Shown: positions 34,652 through 47,242 of the stretch, piece after piece
Layout: every line of letters begins with the position of its first letter
Numbering within the stretch: the stretch's first letter is position 1
Assembly: GCA_032622095.1 (NCBI GenBank)
Contig: CP136061.1
Span: 262,850,077-262,914,076 of the forward strand
Reading direction: 5' to 3'
DNA: 64,000 nt
Source of the DNA: Siphonodentalium dalli
Lineage: Eukaryota > Mollusca > Scaphopoda > Gadilida > Siphonodentaliidae
Position numbers and translations under genes: made by a program
Notes under the pieces: generated by a model
What the model was told of the DNA's origin: nothing
Databases searched by the model: none
What the model saw: only the letters and a program-made list of their open reading frames with translations

Positions 34652-36171
34652 ATGATCAGCAGCTTTTGTGATTTGCTCGAGTACGGATTTCCTATTGGTT
34701 ACATTGGTGAGCACAAGGAAAACACAACGGTTCGAAACCACACGGGGGCAATGCAATTCCGTCGAGAGGTTTCAGAGTACATAGACAATGAAGTTTACTT
34801 AAATAGAATATTGGGGCCTTTTGAATACTGTCCATTTGAATCCATGTTCTTATCACCTCTCAATACTGTTGAAAAGAAAAATTCGTCTGAGAGACGCATC
34901 ATTTTAGATCTAAGTCTTCCAAATGACACTTCAGTAAATTCGCACATTAATAAAGATAAATATTTAGACGAAGTCCAAAAATTAGCATATCCGTCGGTAG
35001 ATAGCCTAGTTTCATTAGTAAAGTTGCACGGAATGCATTGTTTGTTATTTAAAACAGATCTTCGAAAATCTTACCGTCTTTTCTTCATAGATCCGGGGGA
35101 CATTGATTTGTTAGGGTATAAATGGAACGGTTTCATTTATTTTGATCTTGTTCTAAGCATGGGACTTTGTTCGGCTGCACATATTTGTCAGAGGGCGACC
35201 AATTCAGTCAGTTACATCATGAAAAAACTTGGTTTCGACACTATTAATTACTTGGATGATATAGCAGGGGTAAGGGGGCCAAATTTGGCACAAGCAGGCT
35301 TTGACTGTTTAAAATGGGTTCTAAAATATTGTGGTCAAGAAGAATCTGAGGGAAAAGCTTGCCCTCCTAACACTCAAATGATTTTTCTGGGAATTTTATT
35401 CAACACTGACAATTTAACGTTGTCCATAACTAAAGATAGATTGTCAGAAATTTCAAATGTCTTAAAAGACTGGATGAAAAAGCGTACGGCTACCCGCAGA
35501 GAGTTGGAATCGCTCCTTGGGAAATTACATTTTCTAGCTTCCTGTATTAAACCGGGCCGCATTTTCGTATCGCGGTTATTGTGTTGGCTACGAACACTGC
35601 CCCTGGACCGAGGGGTATCTCATCAATTACCTATATACATTAAGAAAGACCTCAAGTGGTGGTTAAAATTTATGCACAATTATAACGGGGTTTCCACGAT
35701 GGATGTTGAGGAATGGTCGTCGCGTGACGAAATTTTGTCATGCGATTCTACTCTTACTTCTTGTGGAGGATTATGTATGAACGAATAGATGCACGAGGTC
35801 TTTCCCGAAAGCATACTTTCGCTGTCATTACATATTAACTGTCTAGAGCTTTTGACTATTTGCGTTTGTTTAAAAATTTGGGGAAGTAAGTTTCAACACA
35901 AAAAACTGTTAGTCTATTGTGACAACTTGGTGTCCGTGACAGTCTTGAATTCTGGAAAGTCTCGTGATGAATTTCTCCAGGAATGTCTGAGAGAAATTTT
36001 ATTTATTGCTGCAACTAATGAATTCCAAATAAGAGCTGTTCACATAAGCTTCTGATCTGTTGTCTCGATGGTCAGGGCAGTATTCGAAAGAGTTCTTCCG
36101 TATGTATAATCCTAGAATAATGAATCGTATTCGTGTTACGAATACACAATTTTCATTTTCACATTCATGGT
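34652..36171 (+). pseudogene. ORF2: reverse transcriptase / RNase H, broken
   Basis: RT of the DIRS/Ngaro kind: RRIILDLSLP, then CLLFKTDLRKSYRLFF with the first catalytic Asp136, LLGYKWNGFIYFD, LSMGLCSAAHICQRAT and the catalytic YLDD at residues 200-203. RNase H starts near residue 365 (SCDSTLTSCGG) and continues after an in-frame TAG at 35786-35788, which looks like a CAG to TAG change. A frameshift at about 36048-36056 separates VHIS from DLLSRWSGQYSKEF. The ORF2 tail ends at a stop near 36171. Start ATG 34652, though homology may begin slightly upstream. Non-functional as read. Confidence 0.88.
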
Positions 36172-36189
36172 AGAAGAATTTAGTATTGA

Positions 36190-37164
36190 TTGATTTCAGA
36201 TGATCTGGAATTTCTAAAGAAAGATGTATTAAAATCTACCAGGGCAGCATTCGCCGATGGCACATTGAGAAATCTCAAGACACAGTTCGAATCATATCTT
36301 CTCTTTTGTGAGTTTTTCAAGTTTCAAGCTCTTCCAGCCTCCGTAGAAGTACTGTCACTTTACGTTCAGTTTCTCAGCCGTTCCTTTCGGGCTATTGAAA
36401 CTGTTCGTAATTATATAGCTGGTGTTAAAACATTACATTTGCTATCCAATTATACCTTTCCCTCAGACATATATCACATGAATCTTGTATATCGGGGTAT
36501 TCATAGATTAAATCCGCGAGAAACGAACAGAGCTTCTTCAATCACATGTGACATTTTGAGGAATATTTATTATACCATGGACACGGGAAAAGCCGAGCAC
36601 GCCACATATTGGTGTATTTTCATTCTTATGTTTTTCTCCTTTGGACGCAAATCAAATTTCATGCCGATCAGTGTAAGCAAATTCGATAATTCTCAACAGC
36701 TCTGTAGGCGGGATATTTCAATAACATGTTGCAGCTGGCATGATTGTCGTTACCTTTTCGTGGAGTAAAACTAATTCGGAGCCCGAAAATTGGAAATACC
36801 ATTAGTAGAAATTCCGTCATCGCCATTTTGTCCCGTTTTAGCCTATAAAAGCATGAAAAAGTTAAATCCTGCAGATGATTCTTCCCCGGCCTTCATCATT
36901 AATAAAAATCCGGTGACCTATCACAAATTTCAAAAATTCTTGCGGAATAGAATAGAGGTAATCGGGTTGGAAGCTTCAGCCTTTTCCTCTCATAGTTTTC
37001 GCAGAGGAGGTTGCACCTTCGCGTTTCAATGCGGAGTTCCAGTAGAAATAATAAAAAAGCACGGAGACTGGAAGAGCGATTGTTACAAAATATACTTGGA
37101 ATTCTCACGGGAAGATCGATGTAGAGTTGGTGCGGTTTCGAGAAAGTATAGTGTCGCACAGTAA
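36190..37164 (+). pseudogene. ORF3: tyrosine recombinase, frame-broken
   Basis: Two open segments (36190-36768 and 36790-37164) make one tyrosine recombinase. The N-terminal core-binding part contains FADGTLRNLKTQFESYLLFC. Catalytic residues are all present: Arg153 (FGRKSN) in the first segment; His68-x-x-Arg71 (SHSFRRGG), Trp94 (HGDW) and a Tyr at 99 or 102 (CYKIYL) in the second. The junction holds two compensating shifts near 36740 and 36785, with SWSKTN readable in the third frame. The enzyme would integrate a circular DNA copy without target duplication, consistent with the split repeats. Confidence 0.85.
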
Positions 37165-37283
37165 GAAATGAATTCTTCTACTTTAAAGAATGTGATGTGA
37201 CACATGGTTGTTTTTGTATATATCAGTCCACTTACTCAACCCATTGTTGAACTCTGTACATATTTAAAGATATTTTGTTGCAG

Positions 37284-37811
37284 GAAAGGGTTCGCCAAAA
37301 CTGATTTCAATCATTGGGGACTCCATTATTCGGGGTGTTAACGGAATACATTGGACGGATATCCACTGTTTTCCTGGAGGCACTTACAGTAGGATTTCTA
37401 AAAAGATACAAGCCAGGGAAGTAAATTTAGAGTGTGACTGTATTATCCTATACATGTAGGAACCAATGATATTTGGCGATACGAGGTCAAGGAAATGGAA
37501 GCTGCCGCCGCCGGCCTAATTGCCAAAATTAAAGCATCGTCCGATTGTAAAATTATAATATCGGCTATCTTGCCTCGTCCAGTGGACTTTCAATTTTCGC
37601 AAGAACATGTTATAGCATGCAATCGGGCTGTTCGTAGAGAGTGCGCACGACAGGGTGTGCAATTTGTACGCACATATAGAGCCTTCATGGATTTTCGTGA
37701 AGGAGTTCCTTTCAGAAGATTATTTGCAAATTGGGATGGGGGTTACATTCGAACGATGAGGATACAAGAGTTTTGAAGAATTTTTTCATCCAAGTTGTCA
37801 AGCGCCTATAA
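37284..37811 (+). pseudogene. SGNH (GDSL-like) hydrolase domain, frame-broken
   Basis: Block I: IIGDSIIRG with the nucleophile Ser (about 37316-37339). Block III: HVGTND at 37453-37470 in another frame. The body is 37453-37776. Block V, the D-x-x-H, is split: WDGG in one frame, then HSNDEDTRVLKNF in the next, ending at TAA 37809-37811. All catalytic blocks survive but need two frame corrections. The sequence just before it, TATTTTGTTGCAG, is a good 3' splice site. As I recall, SGNH-type esterase domains are reported in some Ngaro elements; the role is unknown. Confidence 0.75.
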
Positions 37812-37954
37812 ATCTGATCCGTGTACCGTTTTCCTTTCAGAGTAGACTATCCTTATGATTGACAGCTCTCCGGGAAAAAATTGTGTGGGCCATAATTATG
37901 CCCTTTCTGGTGGGATAACAGTACACTGACTTGGTTTGGAGGCCTTGCGTCTTG
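37812..37954 (+). other. Ngaro 3' untranslated spacer
   Basis: Short sequence between the hydrolase stop and the B1 repeat. Nothing recognised. Confidence 0.5.
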
Positions 37955-38190
37955 GCGGATATATGTGAGTAGATATCTATATCATTATACATGTATGTGA
38001 TATTGTACAGCATCTATTGTTTGAATGTATATGCACTTATAGTATGTATAAATATTACATTGATGTAAAATCAGCAGCCACGTAGAAATTTTATGATTTG
38101 AATGCTTTGAGTAGAATTACGGCCAAAATAAATATTTAAAAAACATATTGGTTGGCATGTTATAGTCTATATAGACCCTGAGAATTCATT
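37955..38190 (+). repeat. B1 repeat of the Ngaro-like element (uninterrupted)
   Basis: 236 bp from GCGGATATATGTGAGTAG to GAGAATTCATT. It is the reference for B2 and shows both empty sites: the TA at 38047-38048 (foldback) and the A|T at 38162/38163 (Helitron). Confidence 0.88.
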
Positions 38191-38484
38191 TGGAAATTTT
38201 GAACATTCAATATAAAAATGACTAATGAATATAGGGCTGATATTGGAGCCGGTATCGAGCGACCTTAATTGTTGTATCGGTGTCGAGATTTGACACGCCT
38301 TTGCGCTAAGCTGATTGCTGTTCACCTCAGAAATAATTCGTGCGCGAAGCCTTGTTGATTGGTGAACCATCCAAGGTTAATATTCATTTTCGGAACAGCG
38401 CGTCCACTGAACGGACTCAATTTATTACCCATCCCACCCGCCCTTATAATAATATATACATTAAATTCTGTTATATTTTAGTCA
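38191..38484 (+). repeat. A2 repeat of the Ngaro-like element
   Basis: 294 bp, same length as A1, directly abutting B1. 90 bases (38485-38574) separate it from B2 and have no partner after A1. Confidence 0.88.
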
Positions 38485-38574
38485 TGTGTAATGGCATTTT
38501 TACCTTATATAGGCAGAATCGGTGGTATGCACTATAACGGTGGCATATGATTAGTGAGTACTGAGTATACTGTA

Positions 38575-38670
38575 GCGGATATATGTGAGTAGATATCTAT
38601 ATCAATATACATGTAAGTGATATTGTACAGCATCTATTGTTTGAATGTATATGCACTTATAGTATATGTA
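38575..38670 (+). repeat. B2 repeat, first segment
   Basis: Matches B1 from its start to TATGTA, then is cut by the foldback element. The remaining segments are 57131-57240 and 60080-60107; together they restore about 234 bp versus 236 in B1. Confidence 0.88.
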
Positions 38671-39484
38671 GGGTAATGTGGGGCATAATGCGACGCGGGG
38701 CATAATGCGACAGACGGTCGTTATCAGGTCATATGATTTTTCCATGACTGAAGTTGAATCACACATTTATTATTTTAGTAAGACCAATCATAGAAGTGAA
38801 CATCCCAATTGGACCGACATCATTATGACTGTTTAATCTCACATGCGAAACGCCGGAGTAGGGGTACCCACATTTGGTGACCCCCTTTTTGAATGGTTTA
38901 TAACTTCCGGTAGGTCTTGTACATGTTAAAACGAGAACATCTTACCACTACCACCAAGGTTACATGCGTATTTTGGTAAAGTAAGACGAGTTATATAGTA
39001 AGTTGATCAGTTCTATGTACATCGGTTATTCACATTCACTCATATTTGGGGGAGAGACAGGTTGGCTGGTTGTGGGGCATAATGCGACACTCGGGTACAA
39101 CCAGTACGAGAAAAAAATATGATTAAGCATATCGCAAATCAAACCTGGAAAAATAAATGTTATCGTAACCTTCGTTCAAAAGAAAAGAAATAAAAAAACA
39201 TATTCGATCATTCCCAAACATTAAAACATGATATAGATAAATAATTATTGTTAACCCTACCTCGGCCATTTTCCTGAAATCAAAACTGTATGGTGCTATT
39301 TTACCCGCCATATAAATCAATAAAATGTCTCATTGGTCTGCTGCTATGACTTTAAATAACGATTATACATTCTTTCAATCCACAAAAGAAAAGAAACTGC
39401 AGACCGTCTTGCATTTATTAGGTTCGGTATATGCTGATGTTGTAATGTCAAATGTGTCGCATTGTACCCCGTGTATGGGGCATA
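38671..39484. other. Left subterminal region of the foldback element
   Basis: Non-repeated in the right end except for the TIR. The motif GGGGCATAATGCGAC recurs at about 38680, 38697 and 39074, with a variant near 39477. These may be transposase-binding subterminal repeats. Confidence 0.6.
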
Positions 39485-41561
39485 ATGCGGGATTGACTAT
39501 TTCGAGTAACAGGAACGGAACGAGGAACAGGAACGAGTTCCGAGTAACAGAATGAATATTTCGAGCAACAGGAACGAGGAACAGAGATATAAGCTCACAT
39601 TTATCGCGTTTTGCTCTATGTAACGATACATAATATACATCATTCGAAAGGTTAGCATAGCCCCTTCATTAATAGTGCAACATTTAGATATTACTTTTGC
39701 GAACAAAGCGTACACTTGGCCAGGAACGGCGAGCGTTGAATAAGAAATTAGCTAAAAACGAAAAAATCCGAGTACCGGGAATCAGGAACAGAGATATAAG
39801 CTCACATTTCTCGCGTTTTGCTCTATGTAACGATACATATTATACATCATTCGAAAGGTTAGCATAGCCCCTTCATTAATAGTGCAACATTTAGACACTA
39901 ATAATGCGAACAAAGCGTACACATGGCCAGGAACGGCGAGCGTTGAATAAGAAATTAGCTAAAAACGAAAAAATCCGAGTACCGGGAATCAGGAACAGAG
40001 ATATAAGCTCACATTTCTCGCGTTTTGCGCTATGTAACGATACATATTATACATCATTCGAAAGGTTAGCATAGCCCCTTCATTAATAGTGCAACATTTA
40101 GACACTAATATTGTGAACAATGCGTACACTTGGCCAGGAACGCCGAGTGTTGAATAAGAAATTAGCTAAAAAACGAAAAAATCCGAGTACCAGGAATCAG
40201 GAACAGAGATATAAGCTCACATTTCTCGCGTTTTGCGCTATGTAACGATACATATTATACATCATTCGAAAGGTTAGCATATCCCCTTCATTAATATTGC
40301 AACATTTAGACACTAATATAGCGAACAAAGCATACACTTGGCCAGGAACGGCGAGCGTTGAATAAGAAATTAGCTAAAAACTGGAAAATATCCGACTAAC
40401 AGGAATCAGGAACAGAGATATAAGCGCATATTACTCGCGTTTTACGCTATGTAAAAATACATATTATACATCATTCGAAAGGTTAGCATCTCCCCTTCAT
40501 TAATATTGCAACATTTAGATATTACTTTTGCGAACAAAGCGTACAATTGGCCAGGAACGGTGAGCGTTGAATCAGAAATTAGCACCCCGAAGAACGTACG
40601 TAACTTATTCTTCGTAGAAAGTCGCATATTTCTCACGAATTACGCAACGTCACTGCCAAGTATTTACAGAAATGGAAAGAGTATCATTCACTATATTCAT
40701 TTCTGTCGCATAAAATGCTTTGTGCAATAAAGTTCAGACAAATTGTGAAAATGATTGATATCTTTTAGGCGAAATCTTTGATTCCCAGGACAAATATCTA
40801 TATATAGGATATATGGCGCAGCCAATCAGAAAATTCAGTAGGCGGGGTTATCTCAAACCAGGCATAGGAACAGATTATGTACGAATTGACGAATTTGAAG
40901 TAACAGGAACGAGGACGAGACCAATTCGAAAGAACATCTGGAACGGTATATGTCAAGACACAGGCTCAGCTCTCGGTTTCCTGTTCAAAGCATCCACCAC
41001 AAGATAAAAGAAAGTGAACACAAAAAAAGTCCAAAATTGCTCCTTTTTTCTTCTTATGTACGCAATAAAGGCAAAAATATGAGGGGTGAAGGAAAGGGCC
41101 TATTGGCCCTTTCGACCATCCCGGGGTTACAACCCCCCCCCTCCCAATCACACACTTCACAATTATTTAAAGAACAGGAACAACTTATGGTGAAGCAGCG
41201 ACTATTTGGAGTAACAGGAATGAGGAACAAAGCTCAAATGTCTCACGCTTTAAGCTATGAAACAATACATATTATACATCATTCGAAAGCAATGCAACCT
41301 TCCTTCTTTAATATTACAACATTTAAACACTACTATTGAGAACTATGCGTATATATGGCCACGAACATCGAGCTGTGAATCCGAAATTGGCAAAACGTAA
41401 ACTTTTTCCGAGTAACAGAGATATAAACTTAATGTTCTCGCGTTTTACGCAATCAAAAAATACTCTTTATACACCAGTCGAAAACATGGCCTCTCCACTT
41501 CATGAATATTGCAACAGTGAAACGATACTTATGAGAACTATGCGAATAATTTGGCTAGGAA
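39485..41561. repeat. Foldback left arm with 205-bp subrepeats
   Basis: About five subrepeats of roughly 205 bases (39573-40540), each with GGAACAGAGATATAAGC, TCATTCGAAAGGTTAGCAT and GGCCAGGAACG, followed by about 1 kb that is single copy within the arm. The reverse complement is at 41788 onwards. Confidence 0.85.
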
Positions 41562-41787
41562 CGCTTTGTTCGCAATATTAGTGTCTAACTGTTGCAATAT
41601 TAATGAAGGGGATATGCTAACCTTTCGAATGATGTATAATATGTATCGTTACAGAGAGCAAAACGCGAGAAATGTGAGCTTATATATCTGTTCCTCGTTC
41701 CTGTTACTCGAAATATTCATTCTGTTACTCGGAACTCGTTCCTGTTCCTCGTTCCGTTTTGGATAATTTATGATTCACCGCTCGACG
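41562..41787. repeat. Centre of the foldback palindrome
   Basis: About 230-bp asymmetric spacer made of one more subrepeat in right-arm orientation. Confidence 0.65.
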
Positions 41788-44700
41788 TTCCTAGCCCAAT
41801 TATTCGCATAGTTCTCATAAGTCACTGTTGCAATATTCATGAAGTGGAGAGGCCATGTTTTCGACTGGTGTATAAAGAGTATTTTTTGATTGCGTAAAAC
41901 GCGAGAACATTAAGTTTATATCTCTGTTACTCGGAAAAAGTTTACGTTTTGCTAATTTCCGATTCACAGCTCGATGTTCGTGGCCAGATATACGCATAGT
42001 TCTCAATAGTAGTGTTTAAATGTTGTAATATTAAAGAAGGAAGGTTGCATTGCTTTCGAATGATGTATAATATGTATTGTTTCATAGCTTAAAGCGTGAG
42101 AAATTTGAGCTTTGTTCCTCATTCCTGTTACTCCAAATAGTCGCTGCTTCACCATAAGTTGTTCCTGTTCTTTAAATAATTGTGAAGTGTGTGATTGGGA
42201 GGGGGGGGTTGTAACCCCGGGATGGTCGAAAGGGCCAATAGGCCCTTTCCTTCACCCCTCATATTTTTGCCTTTATTGCGTACATAAGAAGTAAAAAGGA
42301 GCAATTTTGGACTTTTTTGTGTTCACTTTCTTTTATCTTGTGGTGGATGCTTTGAACAGGAAACCGAGAGCTGAGCCTGTGTCTTGACATATACCGTTCC
42401 AGATGTTCTTTCGAATTGGTCTCGTCCTCGTTCCTGTTACTTCAAATTCGTCAATTCGTACATAATCTGTTCCTATGCCTGGTTTGAGATAACCCCGCCT
42501 ACTGAATTTTCTGATTGGCTGCGCCATATATCCTATATATAGATATTTGTCCGGGGAATCTAAGATTTCGCCTAAAAGATATCAATCATTTTCACACTTT
42601 GTCTGAACTTTATTGCACAAAAAGCATTTTATGCGACAGAAATGAATATAGTGAATGATACTCTTTCCATTTCTGTAAATACTTGGCAGTGACGTTGCGT
42701 AATTCGTGAGAAATCTGCGACTTTCTACGAAGAATAAGTTACGTACGTTCTTCGGGGTGCTAATTTCTGATTCAGCGCTCACCGTTCCTGGCCAATTGTA
42801 CGCTTTGTTCGCAAAAGTAATATCTAAATGTTGCAATATTAATGAAGGGGAGATGCTAACCTTTCGAATGATGTATAATATGTATCGTTACATAGCGTAA
42901 AACGCGAGTAATATGCGCTTATATCTCTGTTCCTGATTCCTGTTAGTCGGATATTTTCCAGTTTTTAGCTAATTTCTTATTCAACGCTCGCCGTTCCTGG
43001 CCAAGTGTACGCTTTGTTCGCAATATTAGTGTCTAAATGTTGCAATATTAATGAAGAGGATATGCTAACCTTTCGAATGATTTATAATATGTATCGTTAC
43101 ATAGCGCAAAACGCGATAAATGTGAGCTTATATCTCTGTTCCTGATTCCCGGTACTCGGATTTTTTCGTTTTTAGCTAATTTCTTATTCAACGCTCGGCG
43201 TTCCTGGCCAAGTGTACGCTTTGTTCGCAATATTAGTGTCTAAATGTTGCACTATTAATGAAGGGGCTATGCTAACCTTTCGAATGATGTATAATATGTA
43301 TCGTTACAGAGAGCAAAACGCGAGAAATGTGAGCTTATATCTCTGTTCCTCGTTCCTGTTACTCGAAATAGTCATTCTGTTACTCGGAACTCGTTCCTGT
43401 TCCTCGTTCCGTTTTGGATAATTTATGATTCACCGCTCGACGTTCCTAGCCCAATTATTCGCATAGTTCTCATAAGTATCGTTTCACTGTTGCAATATTC
43501 ATGAAGTGGAGAGGCCATGTTTTCGACTGGTGTATAAAGAGTATTTTTTGATTGCGTAAAACGCGAGAACATTAAGTTTATATCTCTGTTACTCGGAAAA
43601 AGTTTACGTTTTGCTAATTTCCGATTCACAGCTCGATGTTCGTGGCCAGATATACGCATAGTTCTCAATAGTAGTGTTTAAATGTTGTAATATTAAAGAA
43701 GGAAGGTTGCATTGCTTTCGAATGATGTATAATATGTATTGTTTCATAGCTTAAAGCGTGAGAAATTTGAGCTTTGTTCCTCATTCCTGTTACTCCAAAT
43801 AGTCGCTGCTTCACCATAAGTTGTTCCTGTTCTTTAAATAATTGTAAAGTGTGTGATTGGGAGGGGGGGTTGTAACCCCGGGATGGTCGAAAGGGCCAAT
43901 AGGCCCTTTCCTTCAGCCCTCATATTTTTGCCTTTATTGCGTACATAAGAAGTAAAAAGGAGCAATTTTGGACTTTTTTTGTGTTCACTTTCTTTTATCT
44001 TGTGGTGGATGCTTTGAACAGGAAACCGAGAGCTGAGCCTGTGTCTTGACATATACCATTCCAGATGTTCTTTCGAATTGGTCTCGTCCTCGTTCCTGTT
44101 ACTTCAAATTCGTCAATTCGTACATAATCTGTTCCTATGCCTGGTTTGAGATAACCCCGCCTACTGAATTTTCTGATTGGCTGCGCCATATATCCTATAT
44201 ATAGATATTTGTCCGGGGAATCTAAGATTTCGCCTAAAAGATATCAATCATTTTCACACTTTGTCTGAACTTTATTGCACAAAAAGCATTTTATGCGACA
44301 GAAATGAATATAGTGAATGATACTCTTTCCATTTCTGTAAATACTTGGCAGTGACGTTGCGTAATTCGTGAGAAATCTGCGACTTTCTACGAAGAATAAG
44401 TTACGTACGTTCTTCGGGGTGCTAATTTCTGATTCAGCGCTCACCGTTCCTGGCCAATTGTACGCTTTGTTCGCAAAAGTAATATCTAAATGTTGCAATA
44501 TTAATGAAGAGGATATGCTAGCCTTTCGAATGATGTATAATATGTATCGTTACATAGCGTAAAACGCGAGTAATATGCGCTTATATCTCTGTTCCTGATT
44601 CCTGTTAGTCGGATATTTTCCAGTTTTTAGCTAATTTCTTATTCAACGCTCGCCGTTCCTGGCCAAGTGTACGCTTTGTTCGCAATATTAGTGTCTAAAT

Positions 44701-45517
44701 GTTGCAATATTAATGAAGAGGATATGCTAACCTTTCGAATGATTTATAATATGTATCGTTACATAGCGCAAAACGCGATAAATGTGAGCTTATATCTCTG
44801 TTCCTGATTCCCGGTACTCGGATTTTTTCGTTTTTAGCTAATTTCTTATTCAACGCTCGGCGTTCCTGGCCAAGTGTACGCTTTGTTCGCAATATTAGTG
44901 TCTAAATGTTGCACTATTAATGAAGGGGCTATGCTAACCTTTCGAATGATGTATAATATGTATCGTTACATAGAGCAAAACGCGAGAAATGTGAGCTTAT
45001 ATCTCTGTTCCTCGTTCCTGTTACTCGAAATAGTCATTCTGTTACTCGGAACTCGTTCCTGTTCCTCGTTCCGTTTTGGATAATTTATGATTCACCGCTC
45101 GACGTTCCTAGCCCAATTATTCGCATAGTTCTCATAAGTATCGTTTCACTGTTGCAATATTCATGAAGTGGAGAGGCCATGTTTTCGACTGGTGTATAAA
45201 GAGTATTTTTTGATTGCGTAAAACGCGAGAACATTAAGTTTATATCTCTGTTACTCGGAAAAAGTTTACGTTTTGCTAATTTCCGATTCACAGCTCGATG
45301 TTCGTGGCCAGATATACGCATAGTTCTCAATAGTAGTGTTTAAATGTTGTAATATTAAAGAAGGAAGGTTGCATTGCTTTCGAATGATGTATAATATGTA
45401 TTGTTTCATAGCTTAAAGCGTGAGAAATTTGAGCTTTGTTCCTCATTCCTGTTACTCCAAATAGTCGCTGCTTCACCATAAGTTGTTCCTGTTCTTTAAA
45501 TAATTGTGAAGTGTGTG
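41788..45517. repeat. Foldback right arm, 1.66-kb tandem units 1, 2 and part of 3
   Basis: Unit period 1662 bp: the same segment appears at 42333 and 43995 and, after subtracting the gypsy insertion, at 55824. Each unit is about 1 kb of single-copy sequence plus three 205-bp subrepeats. The small frames repeated in each unit are carried by the duplication and are not evidence of coding. Confidence 0.85.
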
Positions 45518-46571
45518 TGTTGTATTTGGGTTTTCCCTTCCCCGTATACTTCCCTGGCCAATCCAGTAGAAATAAGAGCACAACAGATATAGGGGTGTCG
45601 GTTCAAGCCTTGGTCAAGGACTATCCAGTGTTCCCGGGATTTGGGTATAAATCAGAACGAGCTCACCTCATTTCTCTGTATATTCTCTGTAACTATCATG
45701 GTATAGGTATGATGAATATTCTGGTAGTAGTTATGATACAGGTGAATAGCAACTCCTACGGTCCTCCTAGGTGTGACAACTGAGTTTGTACTGAGTGACG
45801 TTTTCCTGTACCACGGCCAGATTGATCATTTCAAGATTAGTCTATCATAGATGGATAGTGAATGCTCTGAAACATTAAATGGTTATGTACAAACAATTGT
45901 CATAATATAGCTCATAGCATATCACGCAAATCGCAAATTCACTTAGATCTGCTAAATGTATAATAAATCACATGCGTGATTTATCCATATATTTACATGA
46001 GTACTGGAATGGGTTAAGACCCAGATATTTGTTACTGCTGAGTTATTAGCAAATCCAATTAACTTTACTGAAACACCACGTGCCTAGATAGTTTACTATA
46101 TAATAGCTGATGAAAGTAAACTGACAATAACTTTAGATAAAAGTATATGACTTTACTACAAGAGAAATCGGACGACAGAACAACGAATCCATCGGACAAA
46201 TATTCACCTCATCGTGTAGACAAAAGCAGAATACTTTTCATGTTTATAACATTCAGGTTCTAAATAAACTGCCGAACCAAACAGCATGCATACATGTAAA
46301 TGCAAGATGGCAAAGCACGTCTTTATACGCGCAATGCTTTTGAGAAAAGAGAACGACTTTAGTTCGCCTCCAGTGAATCCAGACTATCGCCAGCGTGACG
46401 GACCAATGAGAAGTTACAATATCTAGTTCACCTAGATTGTTTGATGAGTGCATGGAATGATTTGTCAATGATTACTCCAGTCACCGCTTCGCTTGTTATT
46501 ACCTAACATTTAACTCCCAACATGCCAGTGCTGTGCTTTTAACTAATAAAGTGCAAAACACCTCCACCACA
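45518..46571 (-). repeat. 3' LTR of gypsy element 2
   Basis: 1054 bp, TG...CA ends, same as 54624-55677. Confidence 0.95.
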
Positions 46572-46586
46572 TACTCCCCTCTCTTC
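46572..46586 (-). promoter_or_regulatory. Polypurine tract of gypsy 2
   Basis: Minus-strand GAAGAGAGGGGAGTA directly precedes the 3' LTR (TGTGGTGG). It serves as primer for plus-strand DNA synthesis. Confidence 0.85.
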
Positions 46587-47242
46587 AAAGAAATGGCATC
46601 CTTGACATTTTAAACAAGAATGTATACTTGTTATAAATAGTAGCAAATAATTACTTTTGCCTCAATATATATATACTTAGACCTTACGTCCAAGCTACTT
46701 AGCTGAAAATATATAACCTAGCCTATTAAATGGAGTATTAACGTTCCGATATACACTGTTATATTCTACACAATATTATGTTTGCATTAACACTGTTTCC
46801 TATACCATTTATCTGCAAAGTAAATAGTATTAATGTTATACCTCAAATATGGAATTAAGATACCACATTAGCATAACCCCAAACACTGAACCAGTATTTT
46901 TTTATTTCCTTTTTTAAAATCAAAATCAAATTTTTACAACAAAATTTTAAATATTTTTTTTCTTCTTGATTTTCTTGATTTTTTACTTTTTTTTTCTTCT
47001 TGCCAACGCAGAAAACAACAAAATGGCACAGTTTTCTCTTATTTACAAGATTGGTTGACCTCAAAATATAGTATCAACCTGCAAAAGACAAATATTCATA
47101 TTTGGCTCACTTTCATTACATAAGTGAATCATAACTTTCCATTATCTGAAATAAATTCAGGCAATAGAATTTGTACTAATATATTAAAATATATTTAAAT
47201 AAAATACAAATAGTTCCCAATGATTTGCCTTTCTCCCATGTC
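46587..47242 (-). other. 3' untranslated region of gypsy 2
   Basis: About 650 A/T-rich bases between the pol stop and the polypurine tract. A 69-codon Lys-rich frame (46855-47064) is probably a by-product of A/T richness. No env-like ORF. Confidence 0.7.

Noticed and set aside
40813-41007. 64-codon frame repeated four times across the foldback element (also at 42333, 43995, 55824)
   Set aside because: Its repetition follows the 1.66-kb DNA duplication and it resembles no protein family.
46855-47064. Possible small env or accessory ORF of gypsy 2
   Set aside because: Poly-Lys composition from an A/T-rich stretch; no signal peptide or membrane segment.
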